A stretch of 64,000 nucleotides of DNA from Athripsodes cinereus (Eukaryota > Arthropoda > Insecta > Trichoptera > Leptoceridae): assembly GCA_947579605.1 (NCBI GenBank), contig OX388314.1, positions 25,926,000-25,989,999 on the forward strand, given 5' to 3'. Below are positions 22,045-32,954 of the stretch, piece by piece. The notes below the pieces were generated by a model. The model did not search any database. It had not been told where the DNA came from and saw only the letters and a program-made list of their open reading frames with translations. Position 1 is the first letter of the stretch, and the number at the start of each line of letters is the position of its first letter. Both the position numbers and the translations under genes were made by a program.

Positions 22045-22205
22045 ATAAAGACATTTTCCATCCTAAATTCAGTGATGATGTTTATTGCAGGTCTGCTGGC
22101 TCCCCCCCTTTTGAGATATATGTGATAAACATGCAAGACGTCTTCTCTGTGCCAACAAAAATCAAAAAAAGATATTCAGGATGGGTGGCAAACCTCATCG
22201 GAGTA
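22013..22205. repeat. Two family A pieces in inverted orientation
   Basis: Bases 22,013-22,120 are plus-strand family A (tgtcctgttaaagacagg, gacattttccatcctaaatt, ggtctgctggctccccc). Bases 22,121-22,203 are minus-strand family A (ataaacatgcaagacgtctt, tattcaggatgggtggcaaa). The two are fused directly, so either a second copy inserted into the first or the region was rearranged. Confidence 0.65.
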
Positions 22206-24615
22206 TTGTTCCGGTTTTGGAAATTCACTTTATCTATTTCTTTAAGGACAGAGATCAGAGACAGAGCTTCAGAGATCTCTTTAAAGATAAAAGATTTCTC
22301 ATTTATCTATGTATTTATCTATATTTATAATATGACGTGGATGTAATGTCCTAGAATTTATGAATTGTACAGTGTCCTTGAGGTGCTTCGGCACGTAAAC
22401 GACACTTTAATATTGTCCAATAATAATAATAATAAAAGTGAAAAAGCTCTTATGTGTAGGATATTAAGAAGGAATATAAATTTTAAAACGAACAAAAAAA
22501 AAAACAATAATGCTCTATTTGTGGTTTCAGGGGATGAATTATCAAACAAAACACATTCATATTTCCTATATACATATATTTTTTTAAATACATAAAGGTT
22601 CATAGTAAATTCTCCATGAAGGTGCAATTTTATGGTATCGTGATAAGGTTAATACAGAAACTCGAACTTCGTATCTTCCGATTTCAAAATACAGACGTCA
22701 CCATATATCCACTATCATCTAATCTTTTTTATTTTATATTCATTCTATGCATAATACATTATATTATTATCATTCATTCAATACATCATTATTATTAGTT
22801 TCTGGGATGTCCTCATTTTCCATTCATAACAGTAAAGTAGAACGGGAGATCTCTATCAAAAATGGTACAAAAAAACTATATACGATATACCTACATATAA
22901 AATAATATATTATAAGAGTATTAAGGAAACTATACTGCTACCAACATGACATTATTGTCATAGTACATATACAGTAATATAGGGAAACAGACAATACAAT
23001 ATACAGTAAAACCTACTTTTTGTATTGTGTACTTACAATTGAAACCCAGATATGGTATAAACACCCGAAACTCGGATGTTCTAGCTCACGCTCTCCGATT
23101 TTTTTGTTTAATTAAGATTTTGTATGTTTTTTTCTTTTCTAACTTTTATTAATAGTTTTTATTTGTACTTATAATAATATGTTTCAAACCACGTTTTTGT
23201 GTGTTAGCGATGGCTGCTAGTGAGAACAGATGAATGAGCGGAATGTGCGATACTTAAATAATTTACTTAACTGGGGTACATGTTTGTGGATGATAGCTGA
23301 GTTATGAATGACTTAATTTTATTTTTGTAAACCATATATATAATGGTTGTCTGTTTTGTACTTTTTATCAATAAAATAAAATAAAATATTAAATCAGAAT
23401 TTCGGACATTACCTCAACTTATCCTCTCATGCCAAATAAAACCGTCTAGTGGAAGGACAGAAAATATGCAACACACATTGCCATTGCGATGATTTTTCAC
23501 AAAATGACAGATTTTAAAGTAAATTATCAACGGTGGCACACTCTATTGTCTATAGATGTTTCAAAAATGCCAGAAAAGGCACCTCCTGACATGTCCAATG
23601 GCCCCCAGGCAATGTCATTGGGAGGAATTCGTCGAGCGAACTTATCTGGGAGGAGCTGCAAGAGAGGTCGTGGCTTTTTGAGAGGGAATGGGAGTATAAA
23701 TTTGATGTTTTTAATTTTTTTTTATATAATTATTATTATTTCAATACTGACTGACATGAAAAGAAGAAAAAGAGAGTCAGAGTTTTTTTTTTTTAAAAAA
23801 ACTAATTTTTTATTATTAATTACGTTTCGTCCTAAAGTAAGGATTTCGTTCATTGCGACAATTTGTTAAGTATAAAATTTATGGAATAAATGAATTGTGC
23901 AAAAAGCTATTAAAATTGGATTTATGAAAATAAAATCGTTTCTCCGCTATTATGGTATTTCATAGCTTGTTTTTTGGTGGACGAATTTTACAAAAATACA
24001 CCATATTTTGGCTGAAATAAACGAAAGCCGAAATATACATAATCGGCACTGTATCTAACTTAAAGTACATGAATATGTGTGTAATAAATTGTTTTATTTC
24101 CTTTTATGGGTACTTACTCTGGTATTTGATAATTTTCACATGCTTTAAAAAGGGATTAATGTGTTTTAACTATACCTACATAGACATATTTATATTGAAT
24201 GGAGTTCATATGTATGTTTGTATACAATGATAATCACACAATCGTACTCTACACTACAACATATTGAAAATGAATTACCTATCTTTATTATATTATAACT
24301 AACTAATTACCCAGCATTACCGCGTTTAGTAAATGTAAATTCCTAAGTAATAAAAAAATCTAAATAACTAAAAACGCCTTTTTAGGTAGGTATAGGTAAA
24401 TTCAAATTATTTGAAATAATTAACTATCCACTGATTCATTCTCTGGGATCGCATTGGCCAAAATCTGTAACACATGATGTCTTTTCAAAAATAACAATCA
24501 TTTTTCTGTTTCAAAATACACCGATCTTATGATAAAAAACATTACAATGTTTTCAATGGTAACTAAAAAATATCAGTTTTGAGAGGACATGATTCTTTTT
24601 CACTTTGTATTGATT
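22206..24615. other. 2.4-kb stretch with only weak signals
   Basis: The segment 23,200-23,395 ends in a run of AATAAAATAAAATAAAAT and may be an old LINE 3' UTR. The segment 23,540-23,690 is GC-richer (ccaatggcccccaggcaatg) and may be a coding relic, but I cannot assign it. The 126-codon frame at 23,489-23,869 covers it and has no recognisable domain. The rest is AT-rich. Confidence 0.35.
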
Positions 24616-24616
24616 C

Positions 24617-24755
24617 AGCGATTAAGTATGCCACCATCCCGATTGTATTAATTTTAACTTAACACGGATAGGACGACTTGTATGTTGATTACATACATTA
24701 GGTCCGCTATCTACCCCACTTGTAAGAAACACCGCTATGGTATTAATGGACGTAT
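24617..24755 (+). repeat. Repeat family A, 3' half, diverged
   Basis: Ordered words: gccaccatcccgattgtatt, aacacggataggacgacttg, gattacatacattaggtccg and ctaccccacttgtaagaaac, with tatggta at the end. Confidence 0.6.
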
Positions 24756-24956
24756 AAACATTTTATATTAATTAATGTAAATAAATATACGTAGTAAACA
24801 AACTACGCAATATAATTATAATATATAATTCTAATAATAATTGTTTGATTACAATACCGACCCTGAAACTGGTTATGTTTACAAACAAGGGGCAAACATC
24901 AAATCAAATCATAGACTAGAAACGCAGTACTTATTTGCTTAGAAAGTATCAGGGTA

Positions 24957-25098
24957 CCTAGACAAACCGTACTTGGCGATCGACTACTGACGAACTTTTC
25001 GACAATCTACCTACAATGTACCGTGTAATTATGCGTTATTGTTGCGGTTATTGTCGAAAATTCGTTTGTAGTCGATCGCCTAATGCCGTTTGTCTAGG
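24957..25098 (+). mobile_element. MITE M copy 2 (foldback, 142 bp)
   Basis: Ends cctagacaaac and gtttgtctagg are exact inverted repeats. Inside, cttggcgatcgactac and gtagtcgatcgcc continue the arms, and acttttcgacaat pairs with attgtcgaaaattcg. It aligns end to end with the reverse complement of 12,467-12,609. This copy is the better preserved at its termini. Confidence 0.8.
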
Positions 25099-25204
25099 GG
25101 GTCGTAAAATTAACATCAAGACAATAACTATAATATCCAACAGCCGCGTCCCAAGAGCAGAGAGAATAAACGTTTGTTGTATCACTCCATAATATTAGGT
25201 TATT

Positions 25205-25375
25205 AATTGCCTCCTTCACACTTATAGGTACACTTTGGGTTAGCTGGAAGAAATCGCATCTCTGAAATAACATCGCCATCTGTATACTGATTGTATGATT
25301 GTATTTGATTTAATTTTGTGTAAATTTTCCTGTAATCAATGTACAGTAAAAAATGAATAAATAAATAAAAAAAAA
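25205..25375 (+). mobile_element. Jockey-type LINE 3' tail (family G)
   Basis: Ordered words gggttagctggaagaaatcg, catctctgaaataacatcgc, cctgtaatcaatgtacagta and aaaaaatgaataaataaata form the 3' UTR and A-rich tail of an insect jockey/CR1-like LINE (ttggaagatatcgc..gcgat..cgcc, then caatAAAGAATgAATAAATA). The same tail is seen at 32.3, 36.2, 37.5, 38.8, 43.1 and 48.7 kb on the minus strand. No coding part is attached. Confidence 0.7.
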
Positions 25376-25482
25376 TATTCCCGAGTTTTACACATCCGAT
25401 ATACGTCCTGGCCAAATCATATAAGGAATCCTACAATAAAATATAGATATTGTGCTTTAAATTTAATAAATAAGTAAGTTAC

Positions 25483-25768
25483 AATAGTTTGGCCATGTGG
25501 AAAGAATGAATGATAACAGAATGACCAAGAAGATATATTTGGCTGAAAGGAATGGTGCTCGTTGACGTGGACGTCCGAGGATCAAATGGCAAGATCATTT
25601 AAATCAAATCGTACAAGACGGTCACGTGTTGAGCATACTAAACAGGAGAGCATGCATGAGGATTGTATGACAATGACGGAAGCGAATGATGTGTGCATGG
25701 ATAGAAAAAAGTGGCGCTTGATCCTTTCTGCCTACGCCGCGAGGGAAGCGGCGTGATGGTATGTATGT
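25483..25768 (+). pseudogene. LINE family C C-terminus, TATG tail
   Basis: The reading is FGHVERMNDNRMTKKIYLAE, then (after a stop near 25,563) RGRPRIKW-like, then NRRACMRIV, and a terminal WRLILSAYAAREAA with stop. GHVERM...R.TK.IYLAE, RGRPR..W and the C-terminal LSAYP-like tail are the hallmarks of this non-LTR family. The stop and frame changes show decay. The 3' end cggcgtgatggtatgtatgt has a TATG microsatellite tail. Confidence 0.75.
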
Positions 25769-25769
25769 A

Positions 25770-26344
25770 TAAATTTAATAAATATCTACTTAGCTGACGA
25801 CTGATATGAAATTATTTTGGACACACGATTTTACCAATTTTTCGTTTAGTTTCTATTTAATATTAATAAATTGTATCTGGGTCAAATTTACTTTTTTCTC
25901 ACAAAGCCGGGTTAATAAGTATAATTAAATATGTATATTGTCAGAAAGACATAAATATTTTGGAGATATCGATATAACAACATGTGAACATACATACAAA
26001 CACTTTTAGTACTTACATATTATATGTAATTATAATTCCTAATAGTAACATTGAGAAACAAGGCCATAGGAAAAAACTAACAAAACCAAACTCTGCCTCT
26101 TTATCAGTGGCATAGCGTAACCCAGAAATTGTATTGTCGTTTAAATTTATATTTTAAATTTAGTAAGGAGGTACCTCTGAAGATAGGTACCTGCCTAAAA
26201 TTTCATCATTTAAATAGTTTGTATTGTAGTTGTTTGAATTTCCTTGTTGTTTTGAATATGGAACAAGTTTAAATGTGTTGTTTTTCTGTGTGTAGTAGTG
26301 TATACATAATTTAATCAATTCTTTCAAATTATAACAATTTAATA
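25770..26344. other. Intergenic AT-rich stretch, no gene
   Basis: Nothing recognised. Confidence 0.4.
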
Positions 26345-26548
26345 TAATGACTTACAATCCATTGGATTGGTCTGTAACGAGTTTTGACTTTCTTCTCCAT
26401 TACTCCCTATTCTCAGCCAGTCTCTTCAGCTCTCCGTATGAGCCACAGTTCATGTCCCTCTTCAGTTGGTCCATATAAGCGTCTCTCGATCGGCCTCTGC
26501 CATTTGTGCCTTCGGTCCCACCCTCTGCGATAACAATGTAATTAAGTA
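26345..26548 (-). pseudogene. LINE family E 3' end, minus strand
   Basis: The minus strand matches the last 65 or so codons of the 46.9-47.7 kb copy (EGxKGTNGRGRsRDAYMDQLKRDMNCGSYGELKRLAENRE, in pieces below 20 residues in identity), ending gattgtaagtcatt. It is less decayed than the 7.4 kb copy. It is 5'-truncated near the GRGRP segment. Confidence 0.75.
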
Positions 26549-26621
26549 AAAAGACCAACTTTAATTTGAATACCCGCAAATCTATGACCCATCAATTATA
26601 TATCTCGTAAGTAATTTTTTT

Positions 26622-26660
26622 ATGACATCAAAATATATCCCACAAGTGGAGAAGTCAATG
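26622..26660 (-). repeat. Repeat family A, 3' terminus, split copy (part 1)
   Basis: The words atatatcccacaagtggaga and agtcaatgg correspond to the family A terminus in reverse. The continuation (acatgcaag...gatgggtggc) appears only at 27,453-27,515, so about 790 bp of other LINE DNA seems to lie within one family A copy. Confidence 0.5.
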
Positions 26661-26664
26661 GTCT

Positions 26665-26910
26665 TCTTCTTCTATAGGTGCTCTGTCAGAACCCTCGGAA
26701 GTTGTTGATCACTCTGGCATAGGTTTCTCGGTCCTGCGCTGTCTGGAACCACTCCTTCACACCTCTCATTCCAGTCCAATCTCGTATACATCTGCGCAGC
26801 CACGATATCTGCCTTCTGCCAGCCCCCCCGACGTCACTATCTATTTGCCCGTCATAATCAACCGCAAAATGTGCTTTTTTTCTCCGCGCATTATAATAAT
26901 ATGAGCCCAT
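26665..26910 (-). pseudogene. Non-LTR retrotransposon C-terminus (SWLRR type)
   Basis: The minus frame reads GGAGRRQISWLRRCIRDWTG, then VKEWFQTAQDRETYARVINN and a stop. RRQxSWLxNxxxWTG...LFxxAxDRxxxxxMIAN is the closing segment of a widespread insect LINE family. A related piece on the plus strand lies at 50.54-50.83 kb. The sequence after the stop ends in a GAAGAAGAAG run, a simple-repeat tail. Confidence 0.8.
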
Positions 26911-26937
26911 GTTATTATTATATTTTATCTAATTCCA

Positions 26938-27278
26938 TTTAATTATTATTATTTTTCTTTATTTGTCTCAAAAAATTACATAAATTCGCTTAGAGACTAC
27001 AAAAATACAAAATTAGACATATATTATACATTTAACGAACAAAAAATATAGGTGAACATCAAGAATTTTATTATGTATATTCGCAGTGCAAAACACATAA
27101 ATTATAATAAATTTTGGAAATAACATTATTATTCATAAACTATAGTCGATCCTGAGGGTTATATGTGCAATAAAATAGCTTAAGTGATCTTTTAAACTTT
27201 CTTAAACTCTTTATAGATTTATTGTCTTCTGGCAATGCATTGTACAACTGCATTCCTTGGAAATCCAGATTGCGTTTA
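26938..27278 (-). pseudogene. Jockey-type LINE C-terminus and 3' UTR
   Basis: On the minus strand 27,275-27,145 reads GKRNLDFQGMQLYNALPEDN, then KSLRKFKRSLKLFYCTYNPQ. The FxGxxLYNxLPxxI...FKxxLKxxL pattern ends jockey/CR1-clade ORF2 proteins. The AT-rich DNA down to 26,938 is its 3' UTR, ending in an (AAT)n-like run. It is similar to 29,690-29,805. Confidence 0.75.
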
Positions 27279-27280
27279 CC

Positions 27281-27453
27281 ATATATATATATATATATGG
27301 ACAATTTGTAAAGCGCCGTTTACTCATAACATGACCTCAAGGGCGCTATATATCGTATCCATCACCCAAAACTCCCAGCAAAAAGGTGTGTCTTCAGCCC
27401 TCTTTTAAAACCATAGTTTGTCCTCACATTGTTTATAACAAAATTGGAGCAAC
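27281..27453 (-). pseudogene. L2/CR1-like LINE C-terminus with (TA)n tail
   Basis: The minus strand reads FVINNVRTNYGFKRGLKTHL, then F and AGSFG with a stop. LKTHLF is the usual end of L2/CR1-like ORF2. The 3' UTR word ctcaagggcgctatatatcg is followed by acggcgctttacaaattgtc and an (AT)n run at 27,281-27,298. This is the typical short 3' UTR plus simple tail of that class. Confidence 0.7.
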
Positions 27454-27515
27454 ATGCAAGATTTTGACTTCTCTGTGGTAATAAAAGTAAAAGACATTCA
27501 AGATGGGTGGCATGC
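27453..27515 (-). repeat. Repeat family A, split copy (part 2)
   Basis: aacatgcaagattttgactt, ctctgtggtaataaaagtaa and acattcaagatgggtggc match the middle of family A in reverse. It pairs with 26,622-26,660. Confidence 0.5.
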
Positions 27516-27527
27516 AAGTAAAATACT

Positions 27528-27692
27528 CTCTCTTTGGTTGTTGAATCCTGTTGGTTGGTTTGCAGCAAAGTCTTGTATCTTTCATTCCATTGCGCTCTAT
27601 CTTGTGCAAACTCCTTCAGCTCTTCATATGATCCACAGCTCATGTCCTGGAATAGATCTTCATTCATGGTATTCCCGGCGTAGGGGTTCCCC
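27528..27692 (-). pseudogene. LINE family E-like 3' end, diverged subfamily
   Basis: The minus frame contains GNxMNEDLFQDMSCGSYEELKE, AQDRAQWNERYKTLL and TNQQDSTT. Position for position it resembles MDQLKKDMNCGSYVELKRLA..REEWRRK of family E, with a different terminus. It is 5'-truncated. Confidence 0.7.
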
Positions 27693-27699
27693 ATAATTT

Positions 27700-29170
27700 T
27701 TCCCCTCAGCTATTTTTTCTATTATTTCTTGTAGAACGAAGGAAGGAAGAATGAATAAATAAATAAAAAAAAATTTACATTTTCGGTAAAAAAAATGAAA
27801 AAAATGTGTGTTACGACATTACAGTTAATAACAGACACAATAAGACTTATAGAGCCATACATTACACAAATATAACTACATTTTATGTAGGTATAAGGTA
27901 TTACACACACAATATAATGATAGTGACCGAATTAAATTACGGATTCGGTTAGTTTTAACCAAAAAATTGTAATCGGTTTACAATAGTTCCTAATTTCATC
28001 ACGCACATCATGAATAGAATCCAAAAATAAAAAAATTACGTTATGATAATAATTAAAGTTTAGGTAATTTACACGTTCGCATTTCCTCATTTCCAATTTG
28101 ACAATATTCCAATGTACAATAAAGAATGAATAAATAAAAAATACATAAAAATATAGACCAGAGTATTTTTAAAATTTGCGAAATTTTATAAAGATTTGGC
28201 ATTCACTAATAATATGAACATTGGGCAATCCTTGGATGCACTTCTTACACCTTTGTTCGCCCTATCTTCGATTGTGATAAAATACATGATGCAAAAAAAA
28301 ATTGATAAAAAAAACATTATACCAACATTAGAACTTTCATATAACTAGTTCGTAATAATGCATTTTCTTTTTTATAGTGTAACATAAAGTTAAGTAAATT
28401 TTTACTTCAGATTCGACTGAATCCGGTTTTGGCCGAAATTTTATTATCTGTCAGTCATTGTTACATTGTATAATATGTAAGTAGGTATATATCTAACATT
28501 ATAAACTAGTCACACTATTATTGCCAAATACGGATTTCCCAGACAATCAGACAGACAGACATACATACATACAAACACAACTAACTATTAGTATTATTTT
28601 ATACTCTATACTGGAGCAAAACTGTACAATGTCGAATTTTGAAAAATGACTTATTGTTTTAATTATCGTTATGCTGTTTTTGATGACGTATACAACTATC
28701 TTGAAAATGCGATATTTTTATTTGTGAAAAAATATGTAAAAAATGATAAAACAAAAGTAACTTGACACAGTTTAAGCATTAAAAAGATAGAACAAAAGTT
28801 GAAAACAAAAGCCCGCAATCATTTTTAAAAGTAATATTGTGTTGGTACACATGTGAAAAGCAAAGAGTAAAAAAAAATTGAATGGTCAAACTGAAAAAAA
28901 ATTATCATCTCATGACATAGTGTAGTTTCATTCCGATACACAGAAATTAAACTTATAATAATTGTATAGCCATGTATACGGTGTGCAGAATACTGTATCA
29001 GCGTGATAAATACCTAAGTCTGCTGTCAGTCTACCAACAGTCTACTGCAAACGGAACAATTATATATTTACCTATCAGCGTGTCAAAACTAAAGCCTTAG
29101 GTACTCGATGCATACATAACTCGGTAGGTATTATCGTAATTAGAATCGATCTATTTCATTAAAATTTACT
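27700..29170. other. 1.5-kb AT-rich stretch with LINE-type tails
   Basis: Bases 27,740-27,770 (gaaggaagaatgaataaata) and 28,105-28,146 (ccaatgtacaataaagaatg, then aataaataaa) resemble family G 3' tails without bodies. No gene is supported. Confidence 0.4.
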
Positions 29171-29175
29171 GTACT

Positions 29176-29512
29176 ATCTATTTATCTATCTATACCCTCA
29201 AGCCGTGTCACATGGTGGGCTAAGCAGAGAGAACGTAACGCCATGTTGATCTATCCTTTCATAGGTATTTCTTTCGCTTTCTTCACATTCACCTAGTATC
29301 TAAATCATACATGCGCGCCGATTTATCTGACTCAACGTGCGATCTTCCATGAGAATTTGATCCACATGGTCAAACCACGAAGTTTTTGGACGTCCGCGTT
29401 TTCTCGCACTTTTTCTTTCAGATAAATACTCTTGTTCAAACCATCTCAACTTATTATCACGCATTCTATCTACAACACTTCTCTTACATCCACTCATTCT
29501 CCTGATATCGGC
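29176..29512 (-). pseudogene. LINE family B C-terminus, TATC tail
   Basis: The minus frame reads MSGCKRSVVDRMRDNKLRWF, then EYLSERKSARKRGRPKTSWF, DHVDQILMEDRTLSQINRRA and CMI with a stop. After this the terminus is decayed but still present (ccctcaagccgtgtcacatg in plus) and is followed by ctatctatctata. The LRWF-EQ segment replaces LRWFGHVERM of the 58 kb copy. Confidence 0.8.
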
Positions 29513-29689
29513 AACTTCTTAATAGATAATTTAAAAATGAAAATTTACTCAATACAATATGACACAATATTATCAATGATAAGAACAATACATAAAATTT
29601 GTATTTGGTGGTTAATTTTAACCCCAGACAGCACCAGGTGCTGGTATAGGGGGTTGAGTTGTGGTGCATATAATATTTTAGACACTTAT

Positions 29690-29808
29690 TTGATAAATAG
29701 TTTATCACTTCTTGTTTTCCAAAATATAATTCTTCAGTTTCTTCACAAATAATGTAATGTTTTTCACCTGTCTTATCTCTTCTGGCAATGCATTATATAT
29801 CAGCAAAA
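29690..29808 (-). pseudogene. Jockey-type LINE C-terminus
   Basis: The minus strand reads CFADIYNALPEEIRQVKNIT, then LFVKKLKNYILENKK and two stops. IYNxLPxEIRxxxxxxxFxxxLKxYLLxxxK is the end of a jockey-type ORF2. No longer ORF is attached upstream (above 29,810). Confidence 0.75.
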
Positions 29809-29809
29809 C

Positions 29810-30860
29810 ACAGTAGAGAAAACCATATCCGTTTCTATATTATGTTCTTGGAACATTACTTTACCAACCATTCTACCAAAATTTATTGGTCGACATTGTA
29901 TTTTCTCTACTTAATAATGAAATCAAATTTGGCTTATCGAATCGAATTAATTGATAAGACAAAAGTTGAATTTTTTTCTGTATAAAATATTTTCTCATTA
30001 TATAGCATGCAGAAGAGATGACAGTACAGATGAATCATTATACAAAGAATCATGCTGGATCTGAAACCTAGATTAACAACTGCAATGAGATGGACGGACC
30101 CAGTAAAGCAGAACGCGAATTCCTCCGCCTGTAGAACAACGCACAGAACAACATAGAATTGAAGAGCATGGTTTAAGACGATATAGGTATTTTTCACAAA
30201 ATTACATCGAGGTTGTCGGGACGTATGATGGTATTGGAAGTAGATAAAGGGTTTGTGTCGTTATTTACGTTGTCTCTTTTGCTGATCATTTCTTTACTTT
30301 CTATGTTTATATGCGTCTTGGTAGGATATTTCTTTTAACAGTTGGTTATCAAGAGCTGGAATTTCCAATGATTCATAATATCGTTAAGAAGGTTCATAAT
30401 GTTCTTCACTAATTTCCGTATTAGCGACAATACTAATACATACATACATATGTAGGTACATAATAATATTATGTGACATTGTAAAAATACTGTTTGTAAA
30501 CAAATGACATGTAGAGATAAAGGCACCTGTTATGAATGTTATAGACAGATACCGATTAGACTCAACCAGGAAGAACCTTGAAGCTTAACTCTGAATGTAT
30601 CTACTACGTATATTCAAATATACTTATACTATATTGTATTAATGGATGATCTTCACTGCGCAGTTGTTAAAATACGAAAGCGCACGAAGAACTTGGGAGA
30701 AATTATTGTTTATGTCAATAGTTAATATAATGCGCAAAAGTCTCAAGGCTCATTATTATTACGGATTCTCAGCCATGTGTGCACAAGTCAATGTCAATGA
30801 AAAAAGTGTTTGTTGAGTTTTATTATTAACAAATAATATTATTTTAATTTTTAAATTATA
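29810..30860. other. Intergenic AT-rich stretch, no gene
   Basis: Nothing recognised. Confidence 0.4.
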
Positions 30861-30864
30861 GACT

Positions 30865-30965
30865 GTGATCGGAATTTGTTTTTCTTATCAGGTGTTCCTC
30901 AGGGATTAAAACTATGTCCCTTTAGTGTTTACGTTTCATAGATGTCACTCGAAAAAGTTAAAATC
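30865..30965 (+). pseudogene. Short RT relic with SGVPQG motif
   Basis: The plus strand reads NLFFLSGVPQGLKLCPFSVY and a stop three codons later. SGVPQGSxLGPxLF is reverse-transcriptase block 4 of jockey-type LINEs. Only this block is recognisable. It may be the residue of an older, larger insertion. Confidence 0.55.
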
Positions 30966-31204
30966 ATTCTCAATGAAATAGAATTGTTCTTTACTTTGCA
31001 TATTACTAAGAAAGTTGTAATTTTTTTTATCGTTATTGTTACAAGCAAATTGATGATAATATTTTGAATATTGAAGCGGTGAATTACAAGATTCGCTCTT
31101 AACCTAGTGCATTTTCATGGCTCCTTATGTTTTTTTTATTCACTTTTCAGCATGCAGCTTGGATCTACTTTATTTGAAATTCACTTTAAACTGTCAAGTC
31201 CACC

Positions 31205-31440
31205 TTTAGGGACGTTAACGGTTGTAATTAGTTGTAGGAACGCTTGTCGGGGGAGCCTTTCAGGTGATCTCTAAGGCCTCTCATATAAATAAAAGATTTT
31301 GCATGATAGTGTGGATGACAAAGGAACTACCATTCCTAAAATATCCATGGGTAAGGGAGAGTATAACCCTAATAGATTGGCGTTCTCTGTTACAGCCAAT
31401 TAAGTAAAACATTTAAACTCTCATCTACAACCCTAACCCC
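31205..31440 (+). repeat. Dispersed repeat K, second copy
   Basis: Ordered words shared with 5,784-6,000: gttaacggttgta, aaaagattttgcatgatag, ctaccattcctaaaatatcc, atgggtaagggagagtataa. Class unknown. Confidence 0.55.
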
Positions 31441-31487
31441 TAGGGAGAACCTTGGAAGAAATACCAAATTTAACAGTAATACAGGCT

Positions 31488-31792
31488 TTAATAGGCTCAC
31501 GCCGTGTCCCAAGTGGGGAAGGCCGAGAGAACGGAACGCCTGATAGATTTATCTTTACATTTTTCCTTCGCTTCCTTCACATTCATACAGTTTCTCATGC
31601 ACGCACGTCAGTTCCTCTTACTAAACACATGACCGTCTTTGAGAATTTGATCCACGTGATCAAGCCACATGGTTCTCGGACACCCGCGCTTCCTCACACC
31701 TTTTCATTCAGACAAGTATATCCTCTTTGTCATTCTTACCTCGTTCATCCGTTCAACATGTCCAAACCACCTAAGCTTTATTCAGTAAGGTC
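31488..31792 (-). pseudogene. LINE family B C-terminus, minus strand
   Basis: Reverse-complement terminus ctcacgccgtgtcccaagtg, then gagagaacggaacgcctgat. The inner part encodes degraded NRRACMRN, QILKDGHVF, W-x-DHVDQ and KLRWFGHVERM segments. It is frame-broken. No microsatellite remains at the end: the terminus joins taataggctcacg directly. Confidence 0.75.
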
Positions 31793-31799
31793 ATAAATA

Positions 31800-32300
31800 A
31801 AACATAGAGCCAAGCATAGTGGATATATTATAAAAATATGGTGTTTTTTGGTAAACAGAATACAGAATACGTCACACTACAGACGTTAGCAGACTCGTGT
31901 TGATTACGACAAATTAATTGTAAATAATACGTTACTACGACAAATGATGATAATAATAATAAATTAAAATCAAACAATTATTTGCAAATAGTACAACAAA
32001 TTAGCAAATAGTAACGATGGATTTCTTATACGTCTTGTTGTTTGTTTCATATTACCGTAGTTGTTGACAGGCCAACCAAACCAACAATCTTGTCTCTTTC
32101 GGTTGCCTAGAGTTGGTACAATCCCCGGCCACAATATTATAATCAGCCTTAGTTTCGAATTCTTAAATTAATATTTAGAAAAATATTTACAAAGAACCTA
32201 TGAAATACAAATTATTTCAGTTACTCTTAGGCAATATAATGGGACAAACAGTTGGGAAACATAGCTATGATGGTATTGTAATTTCGATCCACTTGCACCA
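31800..32300. other. Intergenic AT-rich stretch, no gene
   Basis: Nothing recognised. Confidence 0.4.
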
Positions 32301-32306
32301 TTATCT

Positions 32307-32615
32307 TCATTTATATATTTATTCTTTACTGTATATTGATTACAAACAATTACATAAAAGGTGAACATTCAAGTTAGAAACCAAGAATATACTAGATCGG
32401 TAATTCAAAGAATAAATCGGACATGCAGCCGATCAAATTTTGCATCCAGTTTTATACTGACGTTGGTTGTAAGACAATACATTGCTAATATTTGATGTTG
32501 AAACACGAAATATTTGTTAAAATGTACCGCGCTTATACGTATGTTAGAAACAATAAATATACAGAAGGCGATTTTATCGCAAAGGCGCGATCTCTTCCAA
32601 CTAACCCAAAAATTA
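32307..32615 (-). mobile_element. Jockey-type LINE 3' tail (family G), interrupted
   Basis: Bases 32,307-32,385 carry atatttattctttactgtat, gattacaaacaattacataa and aggtgaacattcaagttag. Bases 32,555-32,613 carry atatacagaaggcgatttta and tcgcaaaggcgcgatctctt. In the copy at 48.7 kb these two parts are adjacent, so about 170 bp of other DNA interrupts this one. Confidence 0.65.
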
Positions 32616-32619
32616 ACCC

Positions 32620-32950
32620 ATTTATATATTTATACATAATTTTGGCACAGGCAATTAAATCTTTGGTGATATTTCTATTTTCTATGCCAGATTATTTATT
32701 CATCCACAATAGAAGCCTCTTTTACATGTAAGATAAAAATTATTTGTAATTAATAATTTTTACACTAAAGCTTTAATATATTATTATAAATTAAAAATAA
32801 GAATTTACATACAAAAACAGTAAAAATATAATGATTCCGTTCGAAATTGTCCACCTATACATCCTCTACAGTCTACGGAGTATCTAATCTACCCGAACTA
32901 GAATATATTGCGCGTCACTATTCATTCGGTCATATTATCTTAACGTAGCG
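32620..32950. other. Intergenic AT-rich stretch, no gene
   Basis: Nothing recognised. Confidence 0.4.
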
Positions 32951-32954
32951 TCGC

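Noticed and set aside
21603..22048. Two nearly identical frames (MKVIINFLKFN...) as a duplicated gene
   Set aside because: They are identical because the DNA is a recent 254-bp tandem duplication. The frame is AT-biased, has no domain and runs into repeat family A.
23489..23869. 126-codon plus frame as a small glycine/arginine-rich protein
   Set aside because: Only a short part is GC-richer; the rest is T-rich low-complexity. No family is recognised and there is no second copy to test for conservation.
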